Assembly (NCBI GenBank): GCA_035527455.1
Contig: DATLAN010000227.1
Span: 1 to 62,009 of the forward strand
DNA length: 62,009 bases
Reading direction: 5' to 3'
DNA from: DATLAN01 sp035527455
GTDB taxonomy: Bacteria > Planctomycetota > Planctomycetia > Pirellulales > Thermoguttaceae
Shown here: piece by piece, positions 17,344 to 24,363 of the stretch
Numbering within the stretch: position 1 is the first letter of the stretch
Layout of the letters: every line of letters begins with the position of its first letter
Made by a program: the position numbers and the translations under genes
The notes under the pieces: generated by a model
What the model saw: only the letters and a program-made list of their open reading frames with translations
What the model was told of the DNA's origin: nothing
The model's database searches: none

Positions 17344-18114
17344 ATGGCAACCGTCGGACAACAACAAGAAGACAAAGCCGAAATCCCGGAATGGGTGGTT
17401 ACCTTCGGCGACATGATGTCGCTGCTGTTGACCTTCTTCATCATGCTGTTCTCGATGAGCGAAATCAAGGAAGATCAACGCTACCAGGCGATCATGGACG
17501 CGCTGCGGAAACGTTTCGGCTTCGAGTCGACGATCGTCAGCCCTATGCCCGGCGAAGCCGACCCGAAAAACTCCATGATCGCCAAACTGGCCACCCTCGG
17601 CCGAGCCCAAAGGGCCGACACGATGCGCGGCGGCGACAAGGTCAAAGCCCCGGTGGGCGAACACCCCCGCGTGATGGCGATGCACGTCTCCCGGCACTCC
17701 ACCCGCGGCGGGCTGGTCACCTTCGAAATCGGCTCCGCCGAATTGACCGACGAGCACAAACGCATCCTCCAGGCCGCCGCCCAGCAGATCGGCGGAAAGC
17801 CCCAGAAGATCGAAATCCGCGGGCACACGTCCACGCACCCCCTGCCGCCGGGTAGTCCGTACAAGGACCACTGGGACCTGGCGCACGCCCGGTGCAAGGC
17901 GGTGATGGAATACCTTGTCAAGCTCGGAATCGAGCGACGGCGGATCCGTTTGACCTCGGCCGCCGAAAACGAACCGAAACACACGCAGCCGGATCCGATG
18001 CTGCTGAAGAGCAATCCCCGAGTGGAAATATTCGTGCTCCCCGAACTGGTTGATGACCCGACGGGAGTGGGGGAAGGAGACGCGGATCGAGTTCTCCCCG
18101 AAGGAGGCCCTTGA
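17344..18114 (+). CDS. motB: Flagellar motor stator protein MotB
   Basis: A 256-residue stator subunit. The single transmembrane segment (about 18-40) contains the ion-binding aspartate Asp23 in WVVTFGDMMSLLLTFF, followed by a plug-like amphipathic stretch (about 45-65). The periplasmic OmpA-like peptidoglycan-binding domain spans about 120-235 (LVTFEIGSAELTDEHKRIL; IEIRGHTS; DLAHARCKAVMEYLVKLGI). Whether protons or sodium ions are used cannot be read from the sequence. Co-transcribed with motA. Confidence 0.95.
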   Translation: MATVGQQQEDKAEIPEWVVTFGDMMSLLLTFFIMLFSMSEIKEDQRYQAIMDALRKRFGFESTIVSPMPGEADPKNSMIAKLATLGRAQRADTMRGGDKVKAPVGEHPRVMAMHVSRHSTRGGLVTFEIGSAELTDEHKRILQAAAQQIGGKPQKIEIRGHTSTHPLPPGSPYKDHWDLAHARCKAVMEYLVKLGIERRRIRLTSAAENEPKHTQPDPMLLKSNPRVEIFVLPELVDDPTGVGEGDADRVLPEGGP

Positions 18115-18187
18115 GCGTCGAAAAGCGTCCTAAACTTGACATTGAAGAGGATCGCGAAACCCAGCGACAGTCGGCCACCACGAAGCC

Positions 18188-18763
18188 ATGCCCGAACTGA
18201 CTCCCAACCTGACCAAACCGTCGGACGCCGCAGACGTGACGTCCGAGACCAAACCCTCGCGTTCGGCCAAGGCCAAGGTCTTGCTGTTCCTGGCGGCCGT
18301 GATCGCGGCCGAGTGCGCGGCGGCGTATTGGATGCTTCCTTCGCGGTCGGAAACGTCGGCCATGGCCGAAGTCGCCGTCGGAATCCAGGCGGAAGCGGAC
18401 GACTACGCCGTGGACGAAACCGAGGAGGCGGGAGCCCTGATCGACCAGGTAGAAGTGGACCTGGAAGAGTTCAGCGTGACCGCCTTCCAGCCCGTCTCCA
18501 GCACCACGCTGCGGATCGACTTTCATCTCTGGGGGACGGTCCGCAACGACGATTACAACGATTTCCTCGGCGTGATGGACGAGAACCGCAACCGCTTCCG
18601 CGAACAGGTGCTGGTCACCGTTCGCAGCGCCGACATCACCGACCTGACCGACGCCCAATTGGGCCTGATCCGGCGGAAGATCCTGGAGAAGACAAACCGG
18701 ATCCTCGGCGGTACTTACCTTCGAACCGTCATTTTCAGCGACTTTTCCTTCATAGAACAATAA
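18188..18763 (+). CDS. fliL: FliL-like flagellar basal-body protein
   Basis: A 191-residue protein with a short cytoplasmic tail, one membrane anchor (about 31-48, VLLFLAAVIAAECAAAYW) and a periplasmic domain ending in LRTVIFSDFSFIEQ, the typical C-terminal FliL motif. FliL forms rings around the stator and stabilises torque. The core VDLEEFSVTAFQPVSSTTLR and LVTVRSADITDLTD match FliL beta strands. It sits between motB and fliN, a usual place. Confidence 0.88.
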   Translation: MPELTPNLTKPSDAADVTSETKPSRSAKAKVLLFLAAVIAAECAAAYWMLPSRSETSAMAEVAVGIQAEADDYAVDETEEAGALIDQVEVDLEEFSVTAFQPVSSTTLRIDFHLWGTVRNDDYNDFLGVMDENRNRFREQVLVTVRSADITDLTDAQLGLIRRKILEKTNRILGGTYLRTVIFSDFSFIEQ

Positions 18764-18793
18764 CGCAAACGTCACCCGCAGGAATGGATTCCC

Positions 18794-19519
18794 ATGCCAG
18801 ACGATAACCTGATGGATCAGAGCGAGATCGAGCAACTGCTCAATCAGGCCAAGAGCCAAGCTTCGGCGGATAACCCGGCTGCGAACGCGTCGGCGGCCGC
18901 CGACGCGTCGGACGGGCCGTTGGGACAAAACGAGATCGAGTCCCTGCTCAACGGCGGCGGCGGTAGCCCACAGACCCCGCCGGCAGCCGAAGACGATAAC
19001 AAACTGCTCGCTCAGGACGACATTGAAAAGCTCTTCAAAAACCCCCAGATGGCTTCTCCCGGTTCGGCGCCTGCGGCGCCGACGCCGGAATCGGACTTCG
19101 GTCCCATGGGTGATGGTGGCGGCATGGCACAAGGCGACGTAGATTTTCTGCTCAGCCAGGCCGAGAAGGCCCTGGCGTCGATCGACGACGGGGCCTGCGG
19201 AGATTTGCCGCCGGGTGTCAGTGCCTTCCGGCTCGACGAATTCTCCGGCGCGGCCGCCTCGACCGAGAATGCCACTCTGGATCTGATCCGCGACGTCGAA
19301 CTCGACTTGAAGATCGAACTGGGACGCACCCACATGTACCTGGAAGACGTCCTGAAACTCCGCAAGGGTTCGGTCGTCCCGCTGGACAAGCTGGCCGGCG
19401 ATCCGGTCGACATCTACGTCAACGGGCGGCTGATCGCCCGGGGCGAAGTGCTCGTGCTCAACGACAACTTCTGCGTCCGCGTGGCCGAGTTGATCGCCGG
19501 CGTGAACGTCTCCGCCTAG
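18794..19519 (+). CDS. fliN: Motor switch protein FliN with four FliM-like N-terminal motifs
   Basis: A 241-residue C-ring protein. Residues about 160-238 form the SpoA/FliN domain (VELDLKIELGRTHMYLEDVL, LRKGSVVPLDKLAG, VYVNG-type IYVNGRLIARGEV). The long N-terminal part has four spaced copies of one motif: MDQSEIEQLLN (7-17), LGQNEIESLLN (43-53), LAQDDIEKLFK (72-82) and MAQGDVDFLLS (111-121), joined by Ala/Pro/Gly-rich linkers. The motif is the one at the N-terminus of FliM (SQAEIDALLNG in E. coli), where it binds CheY-P. Usual FliN has about 137 residues; FliY of Bacillus has a single such motif. No fliM is seen in the window, so this protein may do the CheY docking. Confidence 0.92.
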   Translation: MPDDNLMDQSEIEQLLNQAKSQASADNPAANASAAADASDGPLGQNEIESLLNGGGGSPQTPPAAEDDNKLLAQDDIEKLFKNPQMASPGSAPAAPTPESDFGPMGDGGGMAQGDVDFLLSQAEKALASIDDGACGDLPPGVSAFRLDEFSGAAASTENATLDLIRDVELDLKIELGRTHMYLEDVLKLRKGSVVPLDKLAGDPVDIYVNGRLIARGEVLVLNDNFCVRVAELIAGVNVSA

Positions 19520-19672
19520 GATTTCCCCGTCACCGCCCGTCCTTTCCAGAAAACGCCCATGTCCCGTGCACAAACCGACCGGTTCAGAAAGACAAGAAAC
19601 GACCCACCCGTATCGATATCGGCCACCCGCGCCGGCCGCCTTTAGGAAAAAATCAAGAAAGAAAGGGCACGG

Positions 19673-20497
19673 ATGCCTTCGATCTCTCGAACGATTGGGC
19701 CGATCCTGCTGCTGGCGAGCCCCACCTGCCTGCTGGCCCAGACACAGCCCCCCAATGCGAACTGGCAGTATCCCAGCTACGGGCAGCCCTTTGCGGCGCG
19801 GACCGGCCAGGCCTTTGCGGCGCCGACCGGCCGACCGTCATCTGCCGTCGTGCCGGCCGCCTACCAGTCGCCTTCGACGCCGGGCAATCCTCCCCCGGGG
19901 ATAGGTCCGACATCACCTGCCCAGGCCCAACCTGCCCAGGCCCACGCGCCGGCCCCCGTCCCGCTGAAGCCGCCGGCGAGCAAGTCGCCGATCCCGCTGA
20001 AGCGGGCCGGTGATTCCGAGGGTACCCAAGGGAGTCGCTTCGGCGGCCTGCCCTCGATGGTCACCGTGGCCGGCAGTCTGGGAGTCGTGCTGGGGATCTT
20101 CTTTCTGGTCGCCTGGGGGATGCGTCGGGCCGCGCCGATCGGCGCGACGCTGCTGCCCGGCGAGGTCTTCGAGATCCTCGGCCGCGCCCCGATGGCGGGC
20201 CGCCAACAGGTCTATCTGCTGCGGTGCGGCGTGAAGTTGGTGTTGGTCTCGGTGACTCCGGCCGGCGCGGAGACGCTGACCGAGATCACCGAAGCGGCCG
20301 AGGTCGACCGCCTGGCCGGTCTTTGCCAGCAGGCCCGTCCCAACAGTGCCACGGCCGTGTTCCGCCAGGTCTTTCAGCAGTTCACCCAGCCGCACCCCTC
20401 GCGTGAAGTGACCCGGGAAATCCAACGCACGCGGCAGCCCGTCGGCGCTACGCGCATGCCGTCGGGCCACCATGGATTGGAGAACCTTGATGGTTGA
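19673..20497 (+). CDS. fliO: Flagellar biosynthetic protein FliO
   Basis: A 274-residue membrane protein that helps assemble the FliP ring of the export gate. A signal-like N-terminus (PILLLASPTCLLAQ, about 10-23) leads into a Pro/Ala-rich linker (25-110), a transmembrane segment (about 124-146, MVTVAGSLGVVLGIFFLVAW) and the cytoplasmic FliO domain with GEVFEILGRAPMAGRQQVYL and VLVSVTPAGAETL. Low similarity is usual for FliO; position directly before fliP confirms it. It overlaps the fliP start by eight bases. The 153-base gap before it holds no recognised feature. Confidence 0.9.
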   Translation: MPSISRTIGPILLLASPTCLLAQTQPPNANWQYPSYGQPFAARTGQAFAAPTGRPSSAVVPAAYQSPSTPGNPPPGIGPTSPAQAQPAQAHAPAPVPLKPPASKSPIPLKRAGDSEGTQGSRFGGLPSMVTVAGSLGVVLGIFFLVAWGMRRAAPIGATLLPGEVFEILGRAPMAGRQQVYLLRCGVKLVLVSVTPAGAETLTEITEAAEVDRLAGLCQQARPNSATAVFRQVFQQFTQPHPSREVTREIQRTRQPVGATRMPSGHHGLENLDG

Positions 20498-21515
20498 CGA
20501 ATCTCCGACGCGGCCCAGCCGCCAAAGTAGCCGTCTCGCTCCGCGAGACGAGGCTGCATCTCGCAGAGACGAAGAGGCTGCATCTCGCCCAGCGAGATGG
20601 CTACCAAAAAACGCCGCCGCGCTGGATCGCTGGCGCAGCGGCCGTCTGCGACGCGGGCTGGCGGCGGTGGGCGTGATACTGGCGTGTCTGTGCCTCTTCG
20701 GGTCGGCGACCGCCCAGGACGTTCCCTATCGGCCGTACCCGCAGAACACGCCCAACGCCACGCGCCCGCCGGAAACACCCAACCAACCTCTGTCGATCGA
20801 GGTGCCCGAGGGGCTGGCCGGCGGACCCAAGCAGTGGGCCAGCCCCGAAGGGCTCAGTTCGACGATCCAGGTCATGCTGCTGTTGACCGTGCTCAGCCTG
20901 GCGCCGGCGGTGCTGTTGATGACGACGTGCTTCGTGCGGATCATCGTGGTGTTGGGTCTGTTGCGTCAGGCCATCGGGACCCAGCAACTCCCGCCCAGCC
21001 AGGTGGTCACCACGCTGGCGCTGTTCATGACCCTGTTGATCATGTCGCCGGTGTGGAAGCAGGTCTACAACGAGGCCGTTGTTCCGTACACCGAAAAGCA
21101 GATCGACCTGGAGCAGACCTGGACGGCGGGCATCACGCCGATCCGCCGGTTCATGAGCATGCAGATCGCCCGGACCGGCAACGAAGAAGACGTTTACATG
21201 TTTTGGGAATACACGCTCGACAAAGACGAACAGATCGACTACGAGAAGGTGTACTTCGAGGACGTGCCGCTCCAGGCCCTGCTGCCGGCCTTCATGCTCA
21301 GCGAGTTGAAGACGGCCTTTCTGATCGGCTTCCAGATCTACTTGCCGTTTTTGATCCTGGACATGGTCGTCGCCGCCGTGATGGTCTCGATGGGCATGCT
21401 GATGCTGCCGCCGATCTTGATCTCGCTGCCGTTCAAACTCCTGCTGTTCGTCCTGGTCGACGGCTGGCATCTGGTCGTCGGCATGCTCATGGAAAGTTTC
21501 CAGGTCTTCACGTGA
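20490..21515 (+). CDS. fliP: Flagellar export gate protein FliP, N-terminus extended by a repeat
   Basis: An export-gate ring subunit. After a signal peptide (hydrophobic core about 57-71, cleavage near ATAQ at 76) come the FliP regions: SSTIQVMLLLTVLSLAPAVL, TCFVRIIVVLGLLRQAIGTQ, LPAFMLSELKTAFLIGFQIY and a final membrane pair. ATG 20490 overlaps the fliO stop by eight bases and has GGAG upstream; no ATG, GTG or TTG lies in frame between it and the signal peptide core that would suit better. Residues about 13-39 are encoded by palindromic repeat family A (20527-20604), giving an unusual Arg/Glu/Ala-rich stretch before the signal peptide. Total 341 residues versus about 245 in enterobacteria. 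Confidence 0.93.
   Translation: MVDESPTRPSRQSSRLAPRDEAASRRDEEAASRPARWLPKNAAALDRWRSGRLRRGLAAVGVILACLCLFGSATAQDVPYRPYPQNTPNATRPPETPNQPLSIEVPEGLAGGPKQWASPEGLSSTIQVMLLLTVLSLAPAVLLMTTCFVRIIVVLGLLRQAIGTQQLPPSQVVTTLALFMTLLIMSPVWKQVYNEAVVPYTEKQIDLEQTWTAGITPIRRFMSMQIARTGNEEDVYMFWEYTLDKDEQIDYEKVYFEDVPLQALLPAFMLSELKTAFLIGFQIYLPFLILDMVVAAVMVSMGMLMLPPILISLPFKLLLFVLVDGWHLVVGMLMESFQVFT
20527..20604. repeat. Palindromic repeat family A, copy 2, inside fliP
   Basis: GTAGCCGTCTCGCTCCGCGA GACGAGGCTGCATCTCGC is followed by a partial duplication (GAGACGAAGAGGCTGCATCT) and the closing arm GCGAGATGGCTAC. The length of 78 bases equals 26 codons, so the element keeps the fliP frame open. Read as protein it gives SSRLAPRDEAASRRDEEAAS and what follows. 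Confidence 0.9.
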
Positions 21516-21536
21516 CGTATCCCGATCCCTGTTCCC

Positions 21537-21718
21537 TAATGACGAATGTCCAATGACGAATGTCCAATGACGAATGTCTAATGACGAATGTCCAATGCGG
21601 CTTTTGGCCGCAACGGAACGGCGGGCAAGCCCGCCCGCTAAACGGTGTCCCTATCCCCTAGTCCCTATCCCCTAGTCCCTATCCCCTAGCCCCTAGCCCC
21701 TAGTCCCTAGCCCCTCCC
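21537..21718 (+). repeat. 14-base tandem arrays and palindrome B between fliP and fliQ
   Basis: About four units of TGACGAATGTCCAA (21540-21597), then palindrome family B with an extra GCGGCTTTTGGCCGCAACGG lead-in (21598-21649), then about five units of the type CCCTATCCCCTAGT (21648-21717). The tract ends two bases before the fliQ ATG, and no Shine-Dalgarno is seen. The 204-base fliP-fliQ gap consists almost only of this. Confidence 0.85.
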
Positions 21719-21719
21719 C

Positions 21720-21986
21720 ATGAACCCTCAAGACGCAATCGACATCGGACGTGAAGCCATCTGGACCGCGCTGATCGTCTCTTCGCCCATGCTGGTGGCC
21801 GGCATGGTCGTCGGGCTTCTCGTCGGGTTGTTCCAGGCCCTGACCCAAATCCAGGAACAGAGCCTGGCCTTCATCCCCAAAATCGTGGCCATGATCATCG
21901 CCCTGAGTCTCATGCTCCCCTGGCTGGTCGCCCGCATGCTCCAATACTCCACCGAGTTGATCGAAAGGATTCCCACCCGCTTATGA
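21720..21986 (+). CDS. fliQ: Flagellar export gate protein FliQ
   Basis: An 88-residue protein of two transmembrane helices (about 15-38 and 50-75), the standard FliQ size. MNPQDAIDIGREAIWTALIV and LFQALTQIQEQSLAFIPKIV are typical; the QIQEQ-containing loop forms part of the gate's inner constriction (M-gate/Q1 belt). The FliP5-FliQ4-FliR1 complex forms the export channel. The start follows directly on a C-rich tandem array. Confidence 0.95.
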   Translation: MNPQDAIDIGREAIWTALIVSSPMLVAGMVVGLLVGLFQALTQIQEQSLAFIPKIVAMIIALSLMLPWLVARMLQYSTELIERIPTRL

Positions 21987-21999
21987 ATCGCCATCCCTC

Positions 22000-22042
22000 A
22001 TTCCTGATTCATCATTCCTAATTCATCGTTCATCATTACTCC
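22000..22042 (+). repeat. Short ATTCATCATTCCT-type tract before fliR
   Basis: Imperfect repeats of ATTCCTGATTCATC and ATTCCTAATTCATC followed by GTTCATCATTACTCC. A third vocabulary of spacer repeat, again placed immediately before a flagellar start codon. Confidence 0.6.
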
Positions 22043-22831
22043 ATGTCCTGGCTCGAACAACTCGACACCGAGAAATTCCTCCTCTTCACCCTGGTGCTCA
22101 CCCGGGTGAGCGGGCTGACGATGACGGCGCCGATCTACGGGACCAAAGAGGTCCCGCTCCAGATCCGGGCCCTGCTGAGCGTGGCCCTGGCGGTGCTGAT
22201 CACGCCCAGCCAATGGGACGTGGCGGTCGAGTATCCCGGAAACACGCTGAACTACATGGTCTTCGTCGGGGCCGAACTGGCGGTGGGACTCTGCCTGGGA
22301 TTGGGCGTGGTGATCCTCTTCTCGGGCATTCTGCTGGCCGGCCAGTTGATCGGCCGGGTGGGCGGCATGATGCTGGCCGACGTGTTCGATCCGAGCCTGG
22401 AAACCGAGGTTCCCACGGTCGCCCGACTGATGTACCTGGTCACCCTGGCCGTGTTCGTGGGCATCGGCGGACACCGCATCGTGATGACCGGGCTGCTGGA
22501 CACGTTTGCGACGATCCCGCTGGGCAGCGGCGCGTTTCCCGTTTCGATCGCCGAGACGTTCGTGGTGCTCTTGCAGCAGAGTTTCAGCCTCGGCATCCGC
22601 GCGGCCGTGCCGGTCGTCCTGGCCCTGTTGCTCTCCACGATGGTGATGGGCCTGATCAGTCGGACGCTGCCGCAACTGAACATCCTGATGATCGGCTTCG
22701 GCATGAACGCGATGCTCGGATTCGCCATTTTGTCATTGACGCTCGGCGCCGGAGTCTGGGCCTTCCAGGAACAGATCGAACCGGTTCTCGATCTTCTCCT
22801 CGAAAGCCTTCACACCCCCGTGCCGCCTTAG
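22043..22831 (+). CDS. fliR: Flagellar export gate protein FliR
   Basis: A 262-residue membrane protein with about six hydrophobic segments. Family marks include LTRVSGLTMTAPIYGTKEVP near the N-terminus and GRVGGMMLADVFDPSLETEV in the central cytoplasmic-facing plug region; LLLSTMVMGLISRTLPQLNI and MIGFGMNAMLGFAILSLTLG complete the fold. One FliR completes the helical FliP5-FliQ4-FliR1 gate. Length matches the family (about 260). Confidence 0.95.
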   Translation: MSWLEQLDTEKFLLFTLVLTRVSGLTMTAPIYGTKEVPLQIRALLSVALAVLITPSQWDVAVEYPGNTLNYMVFVGAELAVGLCLGLGVVILFSGILLAGQLIGRVGGMMLADVFDPSLETEVPTVARLMYLVTLAVFVGIGGHRIVMTGLLDTFATIPLGSGAFPVSIAETFVVLLQQSFSLGIRAAVPVVLALLLSTMVMGLISRTLPQLNILMIGFGMNAMLGFAILSLTLGAGVWAFQEQIEPVLDLLLESLHTPVPP

Positions 22832-22843
22832 AGTAGCCCCAGA

Positions 22844-22921
22844 GTAGCCATCTTGCTCCGCAAGATGAAGCCTCGTCTCGCGGAGCGAGACGGCTACCAA
22901 ATCCTAAATCTGAAATTCTCC
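22844..22921. repeat. Palindromic repeat family A, copy 3, plus AAATCCTAAATC tract
   Basis: GTAGCCATCTTGCTCCGCAA GATG, short spacer, then CGTCTCGCGGAGCGAGACGG CTAC to 22897. A truncated AGAGTAGCCCC precedes it. AAATCCTAAATCTGAAATTC follows and ends two bases before the flhB start. It fills the fliR-flhB gap. Confidence 0.88.
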
Positions 22922-22922
22922 T

Positions 22923-24011
22923 GTGCCCGAACAAAACGGCGACAAATCGCAAGACCCCACCCCGCATCGCAGGCAGAAGGCCCGCGAGGAAGGGCAGGTC
23001 GCCAAGAGCCAGGACCTGGGCTCGGCCGTGATGCTGATCCTGGGGCTGATCTGCCTGATGACGCTGGGCTCCGAGGTGGTCGAGTTCCTCGGCGATTTTT
23101 CGCGGCGGCAGCTCGGCGGGGACGCGTGGCTGTCGGCCGACGTGGACTTCTTCACGACCGAGTGGAACGGCACGCTTCAGGGCATGGCCGCTTGCGTTCT
23201 GCCGATCTTCGGCCTGCTGCTGTTGGGCGCCGTGGCGGTCAACCTGGCCCAGGTCGGGTTCCTGTTCATCCCGAAGAAGCTGGCCCCCGACATCACGCGG
23301 CTCGATCCGCTGAAGGGACTCCAGCGGATGTTTTCGCTGGCCAACCTGGTCAAGCTGGTGTTCAGCATCTTCAAGATCCTGGTGATTGCCGCGGTGGCGT
23401 ACGTGTGTCTGTACCAGGAGCGTGATACGATCCTCAACCTGACCGCCATGAGCGTGCGCGAGATCGCGTCGTACATGGTCGACGTGTTGCTGGGGATCGC
23501 GCTGAAGGTCGGACTGGCCCTGTTGATTCTGGCGATTCTGGATTACGCCTTCCAGCGTTGGAAGCACGAACAGGACATCAAGATGACGACCCAGGAAGTC
23601 CGCGAGGAGATGAAGCACCTGGAAGGCAGTCCGGAGACCAAGGCCCGGCGCCGCCAGGTCCAGCGTCAACTGGCGATGAACCGTCTTTCCGACGCGGTGC
23701 CGAAGGCCGACGTGGTGATCACCAACCCGACCGAGTTGGCGGTGGCCATCCAGTACGAGCCGGAGACGATGGCGGCGCCGATCGTGGTGGCCAAGGGGGC
23801 GGGCGTGCTGGCCCAACGGATCCGCAAGCTGGCCCTGGAGCACGGGATCCCGATCGTGGAGAAGAAGCCGCTGGCCCAGGCTCTCTACCGCGACGTCGAC
23901 GTGAACCGGCCCATCCCGCAAGACAAGTACGCGGTGGTGGCCGAGGTGCTCGCGTACGTCTATCAACTCCAAGGCAAGAAGATTCCCGATCCCCCGGCCA
24001 ACGCGGCGTAG
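22923..24011 (+). CDS. flhB: Flagellar export switch protein FlhB
   Basis: A 362-residue protein with four transmembrane segments (about 35-55, 85-110, 140-165, 185-210) and a cytoplasmic domain. The N-terminal GDKSQDPTPHRRQKAREEGQ is classical for FlhB/YscU. The autocleavage motif is NPTE at 268-271 (cleavage between Asn and Pro); enterobacteria have NPTH, but NPTE-type variants occur. Cleavage allows FliK to switch export from hook to filament subunits. The start codon is GTG 22923. C-terminal tail KKIPDPPANAA. Confidence 0.95.
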   Translation: MPEQNGDKSQDPTPHRRQKAREEGQVAKSQDLGSAVMLILGLICLMTLGSEVVEFLGDFSRRQLGGDAWLSADVDFFTTEWNGTLQGMAACVLPIFGLLLLGAVAVNLAQVGFLFIPKKLAPDITRLDPLKGLQRMFSLANLVKLVFSIFKILVIAAVAYVCLYQERDTILNLTAMSVREIASYMVDVLLGIALKVGLALLILAILDYAFQRWKHEQDIKMTTQEVREEMKHLEGSPETKARRRQVQRQLAMNRLSDAVPKADVVITNPTELAVAIQYEPETMAAPIVVAKGAGVLAQRIRKLALEHGIPIVEKKPLAQALYRDVDVNRPIPQDKYAVVAEVLAYVYQLQGKKIPDPPANAA

Positions 24012-24016
24012 TCGGT

Positions 24017-24208
24017 TCACGGCACCACCAGATCATCAACTTTGCGAATGCCGGGGATTTCGCCTTCCGTGATGTCTTCATAGAGATCCTTGAGATGGTC
24101 TTTCAAATCCTCAAGGGTATCGCCTTGGGTCATGTAATCCGGATAGTCCTGAAGATAACCAATCCAGAAGTCTTCCGCCTGCCAATAGACGATCTTGACT
24201 GTCTGCAT
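24017..24208 (-). CDS. HicB-like small protein (solitary antitoxin-type domain)
   Basis: A 63-residue minus-strand protein of the HicB-like partial RNase H fold: MQTVKIVYWQAEDFWIGYLQ, then DYMTQGDTLEDLKDHLKDLY. HicB proteins neutralise HicA mRNA interferases, but no HicA (small dsRBD-like protein) is seen next to it, so it is either an orphan antitoxin or has another role. ATG 24208 has GGGAGA seven bases upstream; an in-frame ATG at 24232 has no such site. A good promoter lies at 24266-24294. It is transcribed against the flagellar genes and ends six bases after flhB. Confidence 0.72.
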   Translation of the reverse strand: MQTVKIVYWQAEDFWIGYLQDYPDYMTQGDTLEDLKDHLKDLYEDITEGEIPGIRKVDDLVVP

Positions 24209-24265
24209 GTCTATTCTCCCGACGCCGTCCATGCGGCAATCTCAATCATATCGATCCCCGCGCCC

Positions 24266-24294
24266 ATTGTACCAACTCGGACGGCTGGCGGCAA
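24266..24294 (-). promoter_or_regulatory. Sigma-70-type promoter for HicB-like gene
   Basis: On the minus strand TTGCCG (24289-24294), a 17-base spacer and TACAAT (24266-24271). Expected start near 24259, about 50 bases before the ATG at 24208. Confidence 0.6.
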
Positions 24295-24363
24295 ATACCA
24301 CGCACGGGTGTCACGAAAACTGTCGCCAATGCAGGCGCTCCGCCATCGGCTCCCGCTGGACCC

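Noticed and set aside
19560..19646. 28-codon open frame between fliN and fliO
   Set aside because: No ribosome site, no conserved feature, and composition looks random.
24017..24360. Complete HicAB toxin-antitoxin pair
   Set aside because: Only a HicB-like protein is seen; minus-strand frames on either side give no HicA-like protein.
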